From an uncultured Prochlorococcus sp. (GTDB taxonomy: Bacteria > Cyanobacteriota > Cyanobacteriia > PCC-6307 > Cyanobiaceae), in NCBI GenBank assembly GCA_902574425.1, contig CACGNA010000001.1, positions 1-64,000 of the forward strand: a DNA stretch of 64,000 nt. The letters run 5' to 3'. Shown piece after piece: positions 7,736 to 15,175 of this stretch. Within the stretch, counting starts at the first letter, position 1; each line of letters opens with the position of its first letter. Made by a program: the position numbers and the translations under genes. Under the pieces are notes generated by a model that saw only the letters and a list, made by a program, of their open reading frames with translations, did not search any database and was not told where the DNA came from.

Positions 7736-7861
7736 GGTGATGGGGATTTCTATCATGACAAATTAAACTGAAACTAACAACCCCATCAATAGGTAATTTT
7801 TATTACTTACAAACACCATATGTAGTGCTAGTATTTTACAAAGGGCTGGGTGATGGGGATT
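7736..7861 (+). promoter_or_regulatory. Leader with two TGATGGGG copies and one complementary CCCCATCA
   Basis: TGATGGGG occurs at 7738-7745 and 7851-7858 inside longer matches (GGTGATGGGGATT). Between them, CCCCATCA at 7781-7788 is an exact 8-base complement of either copy. In a transcript spanning the region the central segment could pair with the 5' or the 3' copy, an arrangement that resembles a switch ahead of the terminator at 7879-7902. A possible extended -10 (TGCTAGTAT, 7826-7834) between them would instead start a short RNA containing only the second copy. Confidence 0.4.
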
Positions 7862-7902
7862 ATCCCGCTTTTTGATTAGGGCGAAGCTTCCGCCCTTTTT
7901 TT
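7842..7902 (+). ncRNA. Candidate small RNA of about 60 nt
   Basis: An extended -10-like TGCTAGTAT ends 7 bases before the proposed start. The segment holds a GGGGATTATCCC mini-hairpin and ends in a strong intrinsic terminator. No open frame longer than eight codons lies inside. Start and identity are inferred. Confidence 0.4.
7879..7902 (+). terminator. Intrinsic terminator abutting a start codon
   Basis: GGGCG (7879-7883), a 7-base loop and CGCCC (7891-7895), followed by seven T. The ATG of the broken DUF1651-like gene follows at 7903 with no spacer, so it has no room for an independent ribosome binding site outside the hairpin. Confidence 0.8.
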
Positions 7903-8152
7903 ATGGAAAAATTTACTTTAATCAATAAAAATAGATCGAGAATAAAAGTATTTGAACCTTTTGAAGATAGTTCAAATACTTCACCTATCATTAAATGCAA
8001 TTATGATTTCTTATGGTTGTGTTTATAAACGATCAAGTAAGCCAGTTATGAAAGGTTCAAGGGTTGAATCTATCGAAGAAGCTAGAAAAGAATATAAAGA
8101 ACTATTAGTGGCGGGATGGGGGAAAACTTATAGATACAATATTTTTTTTTAA
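7903..8152 (+). pseudogene. Frameshifted DUF1651-like gene
   Basis: From ATG at 7903 the frame reads MEKFTLINKNRSRIKVFEPF… and stops at 8028. The adjacent frame takes over near 8010 and reads VYKRSSKPVMKGSRVES…ARKEYKELLVAGWGKTY to TAA at 8152. Together they show the DUF1651 layout: an N-terminal (W/F)LxNxxxxRxxxFEP block and a C-terminal EEA…LLxxGW block. A small indel near 8010-8028 breaks the gene. The ATG at 7952 in the second frame would give a hybrid N-terminus and is probably not a real start. Confidence 0.5.
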
Positions 8153-8442
8153 AATGGTTAATAGGTTTACTTTACTTTAAATTTGAAATTATTAAAAAGT
8201 AATTGCTCTATAAGCTCCAAAGTGGTGGATTAATTATGAAAAAAGACATTTATTCAAACATTAAAGTTTCAGATGCATTGGGATTTTTTTTTGAATGAAT
8301 AACTTCTTTGAGTATCTATAGTGAGGGAGTGGATTGCACAACAGCAATCTTATGTAAGACATTTAGAACCAAACAATATTGATTACCCTTTAAGTTTTGT
8401 TTTTTATAATCAAAGCTGATTGATAATTGTTAGATTTAATTG
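8153..8442 (+). other. Gap with short decayed frames
   Basis: No intact gene. A 20-codon frame (MKKDIYSNIKVSDALGFFFE) ends at a poly-T tract and further protein-like fragments follow out of frame, suggesting a small gene broken by indels. Nothing else seen. Confidence 0.35.
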
Positions 8443-8556
8443 ATGGTATTTCCACCCTCACATGTTGTTTTTGGTCTATTGCTTTTATCCATAGCAGTAG
8501 TTCTAATTTGGGATATTAGATATAATCCTTTTGGAGAAGACGAAGACGGAATTTAA
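8443..8556 (+). CDS. Tiny membrane protein with acidic tail
   Basis: A 37-residue ATG frame: a hydrophobic span VVFGLLLLSIAVVLIW (residues 8-23), then DIRYNPFGEDEDGI. The one-helix plus acidic-tail layout recalls the gene at 6233-6379. It is followed 10 bases later by an intrinsic terminator, which supports transcription in this direction. Function unknown. Confidence 0.6.
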   Translation: MVFPPSHVVFGLLLLSIAVVLIWDIRYNPFGEDEDGI

Positions 8557-8566
8557 TTTTCAACTA

Positions 8567-8612
8567 GGAAGTTGGTTTGTAGGAGGTGAATGAAACTTCC
8601 TTTTCTTTCTTT
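8567..8612 (+). terminator. Intrinsic terminator after the 37-residue membrane gene
   Basis: GGAAGTT (8567-8573) pairs with AACTTCC (8594-8600), followed by a T-rich tract TTTTCTTTCTTT. The loop is 20 bases, so it is moderately strong. Confidence 0.55.
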
Positions 8613-8836
8613 TGAGTCTTGTTAAGCAACTAAAGAGCCCAGTTCCAAAAATGTAATAGCAATAGAGTTAATCATATTAAATGCTTTTATATATAGAAAC
8701 AAATTTGTTCAAAATATAAATGATTAAAATTTAATTTCTAAAAATATAGCTATTTTTTCAAATTCTTTATCTTTGGCTTTGAAGTTAGAATTGCGAAACC
8801 GCAAAAGGAAAATGCTTATCGCACCATAAGTAATTG

Positions 8837-8986
8837 CTATTTCATAAGAATGAATAACTTTTTCTTATTTCTCATTTGATATTGCATAGTAGCTTTTAGG
8901 TGTTGCACTTCTTTTTCTAAAGTCTCAATTCTTTTTTCTAAAACTTCATTACTAGCAATATTTTTGGGAGATATATTCCTTGAAAT
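8837..8986 (-). pseudogene. Coiled-coil frame without a recognisable start
   Basis: An open frame with clear heptad character (NEVLEKRIETLEKEVQHLKA) ends at TAG 8837. Going upstream it meets a stop before any ATG, GTG or TTG that would include the coiled coil. It is probably a gene with a lost start or an unusual initiation codon. The rest of 8613-9104 shows nothing further. Confidence 0.3.
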
Positions 8987-9104
8987 TTATATTATTGAAA
9001 AGCAAACTTATTAGCAATAGTAAATTACAAATAAGTATTAGCGCCTATTGATGAGGATAATTTATCTAGATAAATTAGGCAGAATATAAATTTAGGGGGA
9101 ATTT

Positions 9105-9248
9105 ATGAGTGGAGATTATGAGACACTAGAAATTAATCAACCAAAAATCTCATATTTTCAGAAAAGATCCGAAAATAATACAGAATGGTTAGATGAATTA
9201 ATCAATAAAATTGAAGATATGAAAAATAACATATCCAAAGCTGCTTAA
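9105..9248 (+). CDS. Small hypothetical protein
   Basis: A 47-residue ATG frame (MSGDYETLEINQPKISYFQK…) preceded by the ribosome binding site TTAGGGGGA at a good distance, unusually strong for this genome. The C-terminal half (EWLDELINKIEDMKNNISKA) is an amphipathic helix. No known family. Confidence 0.6.
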   Translation: MSGDYETLEINQPKISYFQKRSENNTEWLDELINKIEDMKNNISKAA

Positions 9249-9359
9249 TAAAAGACAAAGAGCTAAGGGAATTAGAGAAATTTTTAAAAGAAAATTGCTA
9301 CAATGAAGTACTAAAGATTTATATTTGAGGGTAGTTTTAGACCAAAACAAAGAATACGA

Positions 9360-9590
9360 ATGAGATCAAATTTTCGACCAAACATTCGACTAGCTACAAA
9401 CATCCTTTTAGTTATTGGTACTTTTGCTATTGCTTCAAAGATTGCTCCAATAGCAGAGTTATATCAGGAAAAAAAACTATGTATTAAATATTTAAAACAT
9501 CAAATAGATCGAGACAAACTTATCAAAAGACTAAAAATTGTTAAACAAGCAAATCCATCTAGTATTTGTGAATCTATCCTTAAAATGTAA
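9360..9590 (+). CDS. Small membrane-anchored hypothetical protein
   Basis: A 76-residue protein with one N-terminal hydrophobic segment (about residues 13-33) and a basic helical C-terminal part with two Cys. It is first of three tightly packed genes (2-base gap to the next), so it is likely co-transcribed with the DUF3721-like and PepSY-like genes. No family recognised. Confidence 0.6.
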   Translation: MRSNFRPNIRLATNILLVIGTFAIASKIAPIAELYQEKKLCIKYLKHQIDRDKLIKRLKIVKQANPSSICESILKM

Positions 9591-9592
9591 AA

Positions 9593-9814
9593 ATGCATAT
9601 TATTCCTAGAAATCTTAAGTTTTTTATTTTTTTATTTTTCTTATGTCTAAATTTCAATATTTATTCTCATGCACATATGAGGGGTACATTTCTTTCTGAA
9701 GAGGAAGCTGAAAAAAGATCTTTAGAACTTGGTTGCCAAGGAATACATAAGAATCAAGATAAATGGATGCCATGCAAAAACGAAAAAGAATTGCATATTT
9801 ATTTGAGGGAATAG
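9593..9814 (+). CDS. Secreted DUF3721-like protein
   Basis: A 73-residue protein with a signal peptide (about residues 1-26, HAH near cleavage) and a mature domain EEEAEKRSLELGCQGIHKNQ…WMPCKNE. The pattern EAE…LGCxGxHxxxxxWMPC is that of DUF3721, a short periplasmic or secreted cyanobacterial domain of unknown function with two conserved Cys. Gaps of 2 and 0 bases place it in an operon with its neighbours, suggesting a shared envelope role. Confidence 0.75.
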   Translation: MHIIPRNLKFFIFLFFLCLNFNIYSHAHMRGTFLSEEEAEKRSLELGCQGIHKNQDKWMPCKNEKELHIYLRE

Positions 9815-10075
9815 ATGGAAAGATTAAAAACCAATAAAAGAAAAATTCACAGAAAAATAACCGTAATTTCAGCAATCCCTTTACTAATTACTATTGTATC
9901 TGGCACTATTTATAGTATTCTTCAACCATTAGGAGTAGATTCTTTTTGGTTAATCAAATGGCATACAGGTAATTTTGGCATTATTAATTTGCAACCTTTT
10001 TACTCGGTATTTCTTGGTTTAGCATCAATAATCTCTATAATGTCTGGCCTAAGGCTATTAAAAAAAGAAACTTAG
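9815..10075 (+). CDS. PepSY-associated-TM-like small membrane protein
   Basis: An 86-residue protein with two or three membrane segments: HRKITVISAIPLLITIVSGT, then WHTGNFGIINLQPFYSVFLG and a final hydrophobic stretch. The N-terminal HRK…P…TG pattern resembles the first helix of PepSY-associated membrane proteins and the WHTG segment resembles its second helix, but no full PepSY domain is present. Its ATG directly abuts the stop of the DUF3721-like gene. A membrane partner of that secreted protein is a reasonable inference. Confidence 0.55.
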   Translation: MERLKTNKRKIHRKITVISAIPLLITIVSGTIYSILQPLGVDSFWLIKWHTGNFGIINLQPFYSVFLGLASIISIMSGLRLLKKET

Positions 10076-10103
10076 ATATATTCTAAACTAGGGCAAAATC
10101 TAA

Positions 10104-10304
10104 TTAATTAATACTATTTGCTCCACCACTAACTAAGAAGATTATCGCGCCTAGTGCCATTGTTGCTACACCCATGTAAGGGTATTTCTTAATTCTTGAT
10201 TTGGTAATTGGAAGCCATGAAAAATATCTATCAGAATTATTTAATTCAAATTTTTTTTGTCTAGGTGGCAATCCTAATTCCTCTCTTCTTTTAGCTTCGC
10301 CCAT
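10104..10304 (-). CDS. DUF2839 family membrane protein (copy 1)
   Basis: A 66-residue protein starting MGEAKRREELGLPPRQKK, the signature start of DUF2839, a short cyanobacterial family with one C-terminal membrane helix (here YMGVATMALGAIIFLVSGG). WLPITKSRIKKYP precedes the helix. Function is unknown. It converges with the 9360-10075 operon. A paralogue lies at 12113-12328. Confidence 0.8.
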   Translation of the reverse strand: MGEAKRREELGLPPRQKKFELNNSDRYFSWLPITKSRIKKYPYMGVATMALGAIIFLVSGGANSIN

Positions 10305-10409
10305 AATCTTAAATTTATTTATATACCAATATTAAAATTTATGTTTTACACCTGCGATTTAATTTTAATTAAAAAATAGACCTTTTAATAAGGATAAATT
10401 ATTTAAAGT

Positions 10410-10529
10410 TTATTTAGCCTTCTTTAAATATAGATTCTTTGTATTTGCCTGATCTGATGTAAATAACAAAATTAATATAGTTCCAACTAGAAATGAAAAA
10501 ATCATTGTTAAACCAACAACTTCAACCAT
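10410..10529 (-). CDS. Tiny membrane protein with SDxANTKNL tail (copy 2)
   Basis: A 39-residue ATG frame (MVEVVGLTMIFSFLVGTILI…), one hydrophobic span then SDQANTKNLYLKKAK. Paralogue of 2954-3070, with which it shares length, helix position and the SDxANTKNL tail. Unlike that copy it has no structured element next to it. Function unknown. Confidence 0.65.
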   Translation of the reverse strand: MVEVVGLTMIFSFLVGTILILLFTSDQANTKNLYLKKAK

Positions 10530-10711
10530 CTCATTAGGCAGGTAATTTAAAAACATAATAAATAGATCTCTTTATTTTAAACTTAGCAATTGTATTTTTT
10601 ATGTAAAGTAAGTATTCCTTCTTAAATTTCGAAAAGAACTCAGTGAGAATTTATAACCTTTACTTATTTCTATTTTAAGGATAAATCTTGTCTGAATCCA
10701 TCACAATTTTC

Positions 10712-11002
10712 TTACTTAGATACGCCTATTTTCTTAAGCAATTTCAGGTAAGGCAAGGCCCAATTACCAAAGGTAAAAGAGATTGTCGTATTTTTTGTAG
10801 TTGGTAATAAAGTTTTAGAACGTATAGAGATTAATTTAGAGAATTTCTTAATAGTCTCTGCTTCTAGATTATCCATATACAATTTTTTTTGAACACCTCG
10901 ATCTTTCTTCTGAGGCAAATAATTTTCTATAAACCATAAGACTTGATCTAATTTTGATTTGTTGGGTGAGTTATTAAATTGTTTATATTTATTTTTAAAC
11001 AT
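10712..11002 (-). CDS. Hypothetical basic protein
   Basis: A 96-residue Lys-rich protein, soluble and mostly helical (SKLDQVLWFIENYLPQKK…), with no known motif. It is the third gene of a minus-strand run (11405 to 10712) with a 21-base gap from the upstream 44-residue gene. Function unknown. Confidence 0.55.
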   Translation of the reverse strand: MFKNKYKQFNNSPNKSKLDQVLWFIENYLPQKKDRGVQKKLYMDNLEAETIKKFSKLISIRSKTLLPTTKNTTISFTFGNWALPYLKLLKKIGVSK

Positions 11003-11023
11003 CTTTATTAACCTCTTAATAAC

Positions 11024-11158
11024 TTAATTAAATTTGCCATTTATATATTTGAACGCAATAGTGTAAGCATCAAAATTATGTTCTTTTAATAATCGAGAAT
11101 CGGAAAAATAATATTTTTTGTTGAGTGGGCTAGGATAACGTAATCGTCTGCGACCCAT
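11024..11158 (-). CDS. 44-residue basic protein overlapping its upstream gene
   Basis: An ATG frame beginning MGRRRLRYPSPLNKKYYFSD and ending AFKYINGKFN. It overlaps the last 29 bases of the gene at 11130-11405 in another frame, so translation is probably coupled. Tyr/Phe/Lys-rich composition looks protein-like across the whole length. No family recognised. Confidence 0.5.
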   Translation of the reverse strand: MGRRRLRYPSPLNKKYYFSDSRLLKEHNFDAYTIAFKYINGKFN

Positions 11159-11405
11159 CTTTATTATCAGAAATCAATATTTTTTTATTTGGGAAAAAAT
11201 CTGATAATACTCTTCTCAAATTTGAATTATCTGAAGGAATTTTATTATCCATAATTTTTGAATTAATTTTCCAATTTTCATCTACGAATAGTTCTTTATC
11301 ATCCCTTTTTTTAGTTTCTAGTGAGGTCTTATTTAGAATCTTAAGTAAAAATGCGGAATCATAATCTCTAAATTCTTTATGGCTCTCTTTGAAATTTTCA
11401 ATCAT
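11130..11405 (-). CDS. Hypothetical protein
   Basis: A 91-residue charged soluble protein (MIENFKESHKEFRDYDSAFL…, ending KDGSQTITLS). It is first gene of a three-gene minus-strand run and overlaps the following gene by 29 bases. No motif or family recognised. Confidence 0.5.
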   Translation of the reverse strand: MIENFKESHKEFRDYDSAFLLKILNKTSLETKKRDDKELFVDENWKINSKIMDNKIPSDNSNLRRVLSDFFPNKKILISDNKDGSQTITLS

Positions 11406-11630
11406 TATTTAGAAATCTTATGTTTCTAAATCTTGCTTGAAAAATTTTAAGAATACAAGGTATTAATTACCTAAAAATTTCTTTCAAAATAAAAAATTCG
11501 GATGAAATTAAAATATTTTTCTTTAGAAAATTTAATTTCAAAATAACTAAAGAATAATATTTAAAAAGATGAATTAATCATTTACACCATTTATTTGCTT
11601 GTTAAGTTGCAAATAAGAGGTTCAGGAAAA

Positions 11631-11762
11631 ATGCCAAGAGTAATTAACAAACAAATTAGACTTTTACGATGGTTAAACTCAGGAATGATAGTACCATTTA
11701 TTTTTATGGCTGCATCCTCATCTATTATTCTTTATGGTATTTTATTTATTCTAATAAAGTAG
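11631..11762 (+). CDS. Small membrane protein
   Basis: A 43-residue ATG frame with AAGAGG…AGG upstream as ribosome binding site. A basic N-terminus (MPRVINKQIRLLRW) is followed by one long hydrophobic helix. It converges with 11772-11906, the stops being only 9 bases apart. Function unknown. Confidence 0.6.
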   Translation: MPRVINKQIRLLRWLNSGMIVPFIFMAASSSIILYGILFILIK

Positions 11763-11771
11763 TTATCTAAT

Positions 11772-11906
11772 TTAAGCAGCCAAGTTTTCCTCAGATTTAG
11801 AAATAATCATTGCTGCTTTTTTTAATAAACTAACTACTTCTTTTCTTCCTACTGCATTATCAGCTTGATGCATAATTTCGACATATTTTTTATTTATTTT
11901 TTTCAT
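11772..11906 (-). CDS. Small helical protein
   Basis: A 44-residue ATG frame (MKKINKKYVEIMHQADNAVG…KSEENLAA), predicted two soluble helices. Codon use is like neighbouring small genes. It converges with the 43-residue membrane gene. No family recognised. Confidence 0.55.
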   Translation of the reverse strand: MKKINKKYVEIMHQADNAVGRKEVVSLLKKAAMIISKSEENLAA

Positions 11907-12112
11907 AAAAAATTTTAATATAATCCAAAATTACAACACTATTAGATTGTGTCAATCTTAAATAAGTCCCTTATGTTATTTGTTTGATAATTTATTTAAA
12001 AACTAAAATTATTCATTTTATAATCCTTAAATTTCTTTAATTGGGTGATGTAAAAAATCTTAAATCTCAAAAACCATAAAGAAATTATTATCAAAATAAA
12101 TAATCCTCATAA

Positions 12113-12328
12113 TCAGGCAAGATAAAAGGATTTATAAACAAAAAATAATCCTCCGATTAGGATCAATATTGCAGCTCCATAAAAAAGAAAAGGTATTATT
12201 GGGTATTTATATAATGTGGACCTAACTTTTTGTTGTATAGCTTTTTTATCAAGTTTGGGCAACTTTATATCTTCAGTTTTTTCTCTAGGCGAAATACCTA
12301 ATTTTTTTCTTCTCTTTGCTTCTCCCAT
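12113..12328 (-). CDS. DUF2839 family membrane protein (copy 2)
   Basis: A 71-residue protein starting MGEAKRRKKLGISPREK with a C-terminal membrane helix (PFLFYGAAILILIGGLFFVY). The signature MGEAKRR fixes the start at 12328; an upstream in-frame ATG at 12355 would add nine unrelated residues that run into the preceding gene. It follows the 12337-12561 gene by 8 bases. Paralogue of 10104-10304. Confidence 0.75.
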   Translation of the reverse strand: MGEAKRRKKLGISPREKTEDIKLPKLDKKAIQQKVRSTLYKYPIIPFLFYGAAILILIGGLFFVYKSFYLA

Positions 12329-12336
12329 AATTAATA

Positions 12337-12561
12337 TTAAGGTATTCCCATACATTTTAAATAATTATTATCAGCTAAATCTAAAATCTGATCCCATTCT
12401 TCACGAGATGTTTCCAAAGGGTTTTTAAAATCTTTTTCAAATTTAAGTGTACATCTTTTCTCTATATTTTCTGGAGAATTATAATTTCTTAAAAAAGTAA
12501 TACTCAAATATGATAATGATGAAAAAACTATTATTAATTTAGCGATTCTAAAACTATTCAT
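12337..12561 (-). CDS. Small envelope protein
   Basis: A 74-residue protein with an N-terminal hydrophobic segment (about residues 7-24, signal anchor) and a charged C-terminal region with two Cys (KRCTLKFEKDF…NNYLKCMGIP), possibly forming a disulfide outside the cytoplasm. Eight bases separate it from the DUF2839 gene downstream, so the two are probably one operon. No family recognised. Confidence 0.55.
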   Translation of the reverse strand: MNSFRIAKLIIVFSSLSYLSITFLRNYNSPENIEKRCTLKFEKDFKNPLETSREEWDQILDLADNNYLKCMGIP

Positions 12562-12697
12562 ACCTTAGATAATATTTCCACATAAATAAAAAATTTAATC
12601 TTTGATTTTTATAATTAATTTAATTTATTAAAAACAATTATCAAATAATAAATTCTGTAAATTTTAAACATTTGCTGTACAGGATTTGGTTGTTTAA

Positions 12698-12862
12698 GGG
12701 TTAATAATCATTATAATATCGACGATAATTGTCAATATTTATGACCCAGTATTAAGAATAACTTATGCATTTGGGAATATACTTAGTCTTACATTTTTGA
12801 GTTAGCTATACAGAGAGACTGGGAGTGATCCAAAGAAAGAAATCAAATTCAGAAAAAGATAA
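12698..12862 (+). pseudogene. Small decayed gene with one internal stop
   Basis: A 55-codon stretch reads protein-like (IYDPVLRITYAFGNILSLTF, then a stop codon, then LYRETGSDPKKEIKFRKR) before TAA at 12860. No start codon is obvious. A single internal TAG in an otherwise sensible membrane-plus-tail sequence suggests recent inactivation. The rest of 12562-12871 shows nothing else. Confidence 0.3.
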
Positions 12863-12871
12863 ATAAAAAAA

Positions 12872-12985
12872 CTACTTCTGTATTTTTAACTTTGAAGAAT
12901 ACTTTAAATTAACAATGTAAGTCGCAACAAGAGATAGTATCAAAAAAAATAATAAGCTTTCCAAGGTAGATTGGGGCATAACCAT
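12872..12985 (-). CDS. Tiny membrane protein
   Basis: A 37-residue ATG frame (MVMPQSTLESLLFFLILSLV…) with one hydrophobic helix and a Lys-rich tail. A second ATG two codons in is an alternative start. Layout resembles other one-helix mini-proteins in this window. Function unknown. Confidence 0.55.
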   Translation of the reverse strand: MVMPQSTLESLLFFLILSLVATYIVNLKYSSKLKIQK

Positions 12986-13066
12986 GAGTAGTACCAAAAA
13001 TGATATATCTTTAGAGAAACGAATTCTGAAGAAAAATCAACCCTTTAATTATTTTTTATTTTCAAA

Positions 13067-14383
13067 TTAATAAATCCCAATCCCAAAAAATGAATTTGCA
13101 ATAAATAATAAGCTAAATAACGTTAAGAAAATTAATCCTATCCAACTTACTGTTTTTAGAAAAAATCCATATCTATTTTTAATTGGTACTAATTTGCTAT
13201 TTATAGTATCCATAGCCATCCATGCAAATAAAGGGGCGGTTAGAAAACTTCCAGTCATTGCAGCAAATACAAAATCTTTTACTCCTATACCTCCAGACCT
13301 TGCAATCAGCAAAGCTATTAATGATGCAAAGATATGTATAATCATCCAAAGTTGGAATCTATTTCGCTCTGATTTGGAATCCATGTGTCCAAAATCAGTA
13401 CCTCTCAATAAACCTTGAATAGCAGAAATACTTCTAGGATATGCATCTAGACAAGTAATTGTAGTACTAAACATTGCGGCAAATGCTGCAGGTATTATGA
13501 TCCATTTAGCCCAATTGCCAATGGATTTAGTGTAAAGGAGTATTAACTTTTGAGCGAAGGAGACTCCACTTCCGGAAAGCATTCCATCGCCAGTACCATA
13601 CATTGTTATTGCTCCAAGAGTAAGGAAGAAAATAGCCGTAACAACAGTTATTAAGTAACCGAGATTAAAATCGAATTCTGCTTCACTAATATTTGGTTTA
13701 TAGTTTGAATCTTTTGCTCGAGAAAACATCCATAAAGAAGGCCAAACACATAACTCTACTGGGCAAGGCATCCATCCCATTAAAGGGATCAAAAAAGCTA
13801 AATTTGTTAACTTCCATGGGCTGATTTCTGGTTCAAAAAAACTCATTTTTAGAGACTCATTTATTGAACCTTTAAGCAAAAGCGATAAAACTGCGAATAA
13901 TGTTAAAAAAGTTAAGAGAGATACTAAAAATTTTGAAATTCTATCAAGGGCTTTATATTTACCAAGAATTAATATCATTCCAGAAACAATCAGAATTCCT
14001 ATAGACAAATCCATCGCTGGAAAAGCTGAGAAAAAGGGGATATTAGTTAATAGAACACCAGAAACAAAACTTACAGCCGCTATTGTGAAAGTACCGGTAA
14101 TTAAACTAACTATTAGAAATAAAGGAAGATATAAAGAATTCCGCTCTTTGAAACCTTCTAATAATGATTTACCAGTACATGCTGTAAATCTAGTTCCAAC
14201 CAACAAAAATGGATATTTTAAAAGATTAGTAAGAAGGATTAGACCAACTAATGAAAATCCGAACCTCGCACCAGCAGTAGTTGAAGACAATAAATGAGAA
14301 CCCCCTATTGCCGCTCCAGCTAGCAAAATTCCTGGACCTAAACTTTTTTGTATTCCTTTTGTTAAATTAATGTTTTTCATCAA
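13067..14383 (-). CDS. NRAMP-related divalent metal transporter
   Basis: A 438-residue integral membrane protein with about 11 helices. Helix 1 reads GPGILLAGAAIGGSHLLSST, aligning with the NRAMP/SLC11 helix 1, and the following GARFGFSLVGLILLTNLLKY, ARxTACTGKSLLEG region fits the same family. The canonical metal-binding DPGN of helix 1 is replaced by AIGG, and the helix 6 MPH motif reads MPCPVEL, so substrate may differ from classic Mn/Fe transporters, as in NRAMP-related subgroups. A 38-residue gene ends 5 bases upstream and may be co-transcribed. Confidence 0.75.
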   Translation of the reverse strand: MMKNINLTKGIQKSLGPGILLAGAAIGGSHLLSSTTAGARFGFSLVGLILLTNLLKYPFLLVGTRFTACTGKSLLEGFKERNSLYLPLFLIVSLITGTFTIAAVSFVSGVLLTNIPFFSAFPAMDLSIGILIVSGMILILGKYKALDRISKFLVSLLTFLTLFAVLSLLLKGSINESLKMSFFEPEISPWKLTNLAFLIPLMGWMPCPVELCVWPSLWMFSRAKDSNYKPNISEAEFDFNLGYLITVVTAIFFLTLGAITMYGTGDGMLSGSGVSFAQKLILLYTKSIGNWAKWIIIPAAFAAMFSTTITCLDAYPRSISAIQGLLRGTDFGHMDSKSERNRFQLWMIIHIFASLIALLIARSGGIGVKDFVFAAMTGSFLTAPLFAWMAMDTINSKLVPIKNRYGFFLKTVSWIGLIFLTLFSLLFIANSFFGIGIY

Positions 14384-14388
14384 ATGAT

Positions 14389-14505
14389 TTAATTTACTTT
14401 TTGAGCCCTTCTAAAGTTATTTTTTAATACTCTTTTTTTAAAAGCAACATCAGATAATGTGTGAAAAATAAAAAGTATAATTAGGAATCCTATTCGAACT
14501 TTCAT
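14389..14505 (-). CDS. Tiny membrane protein upstream of the NRAMP-related gene
   Basis: A 38-residue ATG frame (MKVRIGFLIILFIFHTLSDV…), preceded by the near-consensus ribosome binding site AAGGAGATATCTT. One hydrophobic segment with a basic tail. It ends 5 bases before the transporter start, so co-expression is likely. Possibly an accessory peptide; function unknown. Confidence 0.6.
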   Translation of the reverse strand: MKVRIGFLIILFIFHTLSDVAFKKRVLKNNFRRAQKVN

Positions 14506-14532
14506 AAGATATCTCCTTCAAATATGCTTTTA

Positions 14533-14649
14533 TCAGATATTTATTTTGTATTCAACCTCTTTTCTCCATAAAATCCTCAAAAACCTATCTAAAACATCTA
14601 CATCCTTTTTATCAAAACTTTTTTTTTTCTTTTTATTTTGTTTTTGCAT
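14533..14649 (-). CDS. Small basic hypothetical protein
   Basis: A 38-residue ATG frame beginning MQKQNKKKKKSFDKKDVDVL and ending VEYKINI. Lys-rich N-terminus followed by an amphipathic helix LDRFLRILWRKE. It lies 27 bases upstream of the 14389-14505 gene in the same direction. No family recognised. Confidence 0.45.
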   Translation of the reverse strand: MQKQNKKKKKSFDKKDVDVLDRFLRILWRKEVEYKINI

Positions 14650-14739
14650 AAATTATTACTTAAGTATTTCAACTTTAAACTGAGCCAAAAAAAACACAAT
14701 AAGCAAAACTTCTTAAAACTCAACATATTTGGATTGTTT

Positions 14740-15096
14740 TTAATTTGAGATATATTTTTCTGCCCTTCTTAATGCTTTTATTGCACCTCTATAATCAAGA
14801 TTTTTTAATTTTTCCTCACTTTTACGTTCCAACATTTTCACTATTTCATTTATCTTTATTTCATTAATTTTCAGTTTATGATCGAATATAAGATCAAATT
14901 TTGAGGAATATAAACTAGATAATTCTTTTCTATATTTTTGAATCATTTTTTCATCAAAAGATTTAGATTTCAATATTGCATTAGCCTTAATTTTGTCGTC
15001 TAAAGCGCCTTTAAAATTTCCTCGTTTAAATTTATTTTCACTTGATCTAGTTAGCTTAATAAGATTTTCCAAGATCAATCGCCCAGAATCTTCCAT
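14740..15096 (-). CDS. Helical, TPR-like hypothetical protein
   Basis: A 118-residue all-helical protein. Segments NKFKRGNFKGALDDKIKA near residue 22 and KLKNLDYRGAIKALRRAE near residue 96 both look like single TPR-type helix pairs (a Gly-Ala positioned as in a TPR). It may be a small protein-protein adaptor. No operon partner is within 80 bases. Confidence 0.55.
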   Translation of the reverse strand: MEDSGRLILENLIKLTRSSENKFKRGNFKGALDDKIKANAILKSKSFDEKMIQKYRKELSSLYSSKFDLIFDHKLKINEIKINEIVKMLERKSEEKLKNLDYRGAIKALRRAEKYISN

Positions 15097-15175
15097 GTTT
15101 TTATCTGACCTAAAATCAATCCTATCAGCTTAAAGAAAAAAGGAATTTATTTTTAAAAATTAAATAAATAATTAA

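Noticed and set aside
12329-12355. Upstream start of the second DUF2839 gene
   Set aside because: The family signature MGEAKRR begins at 12328.
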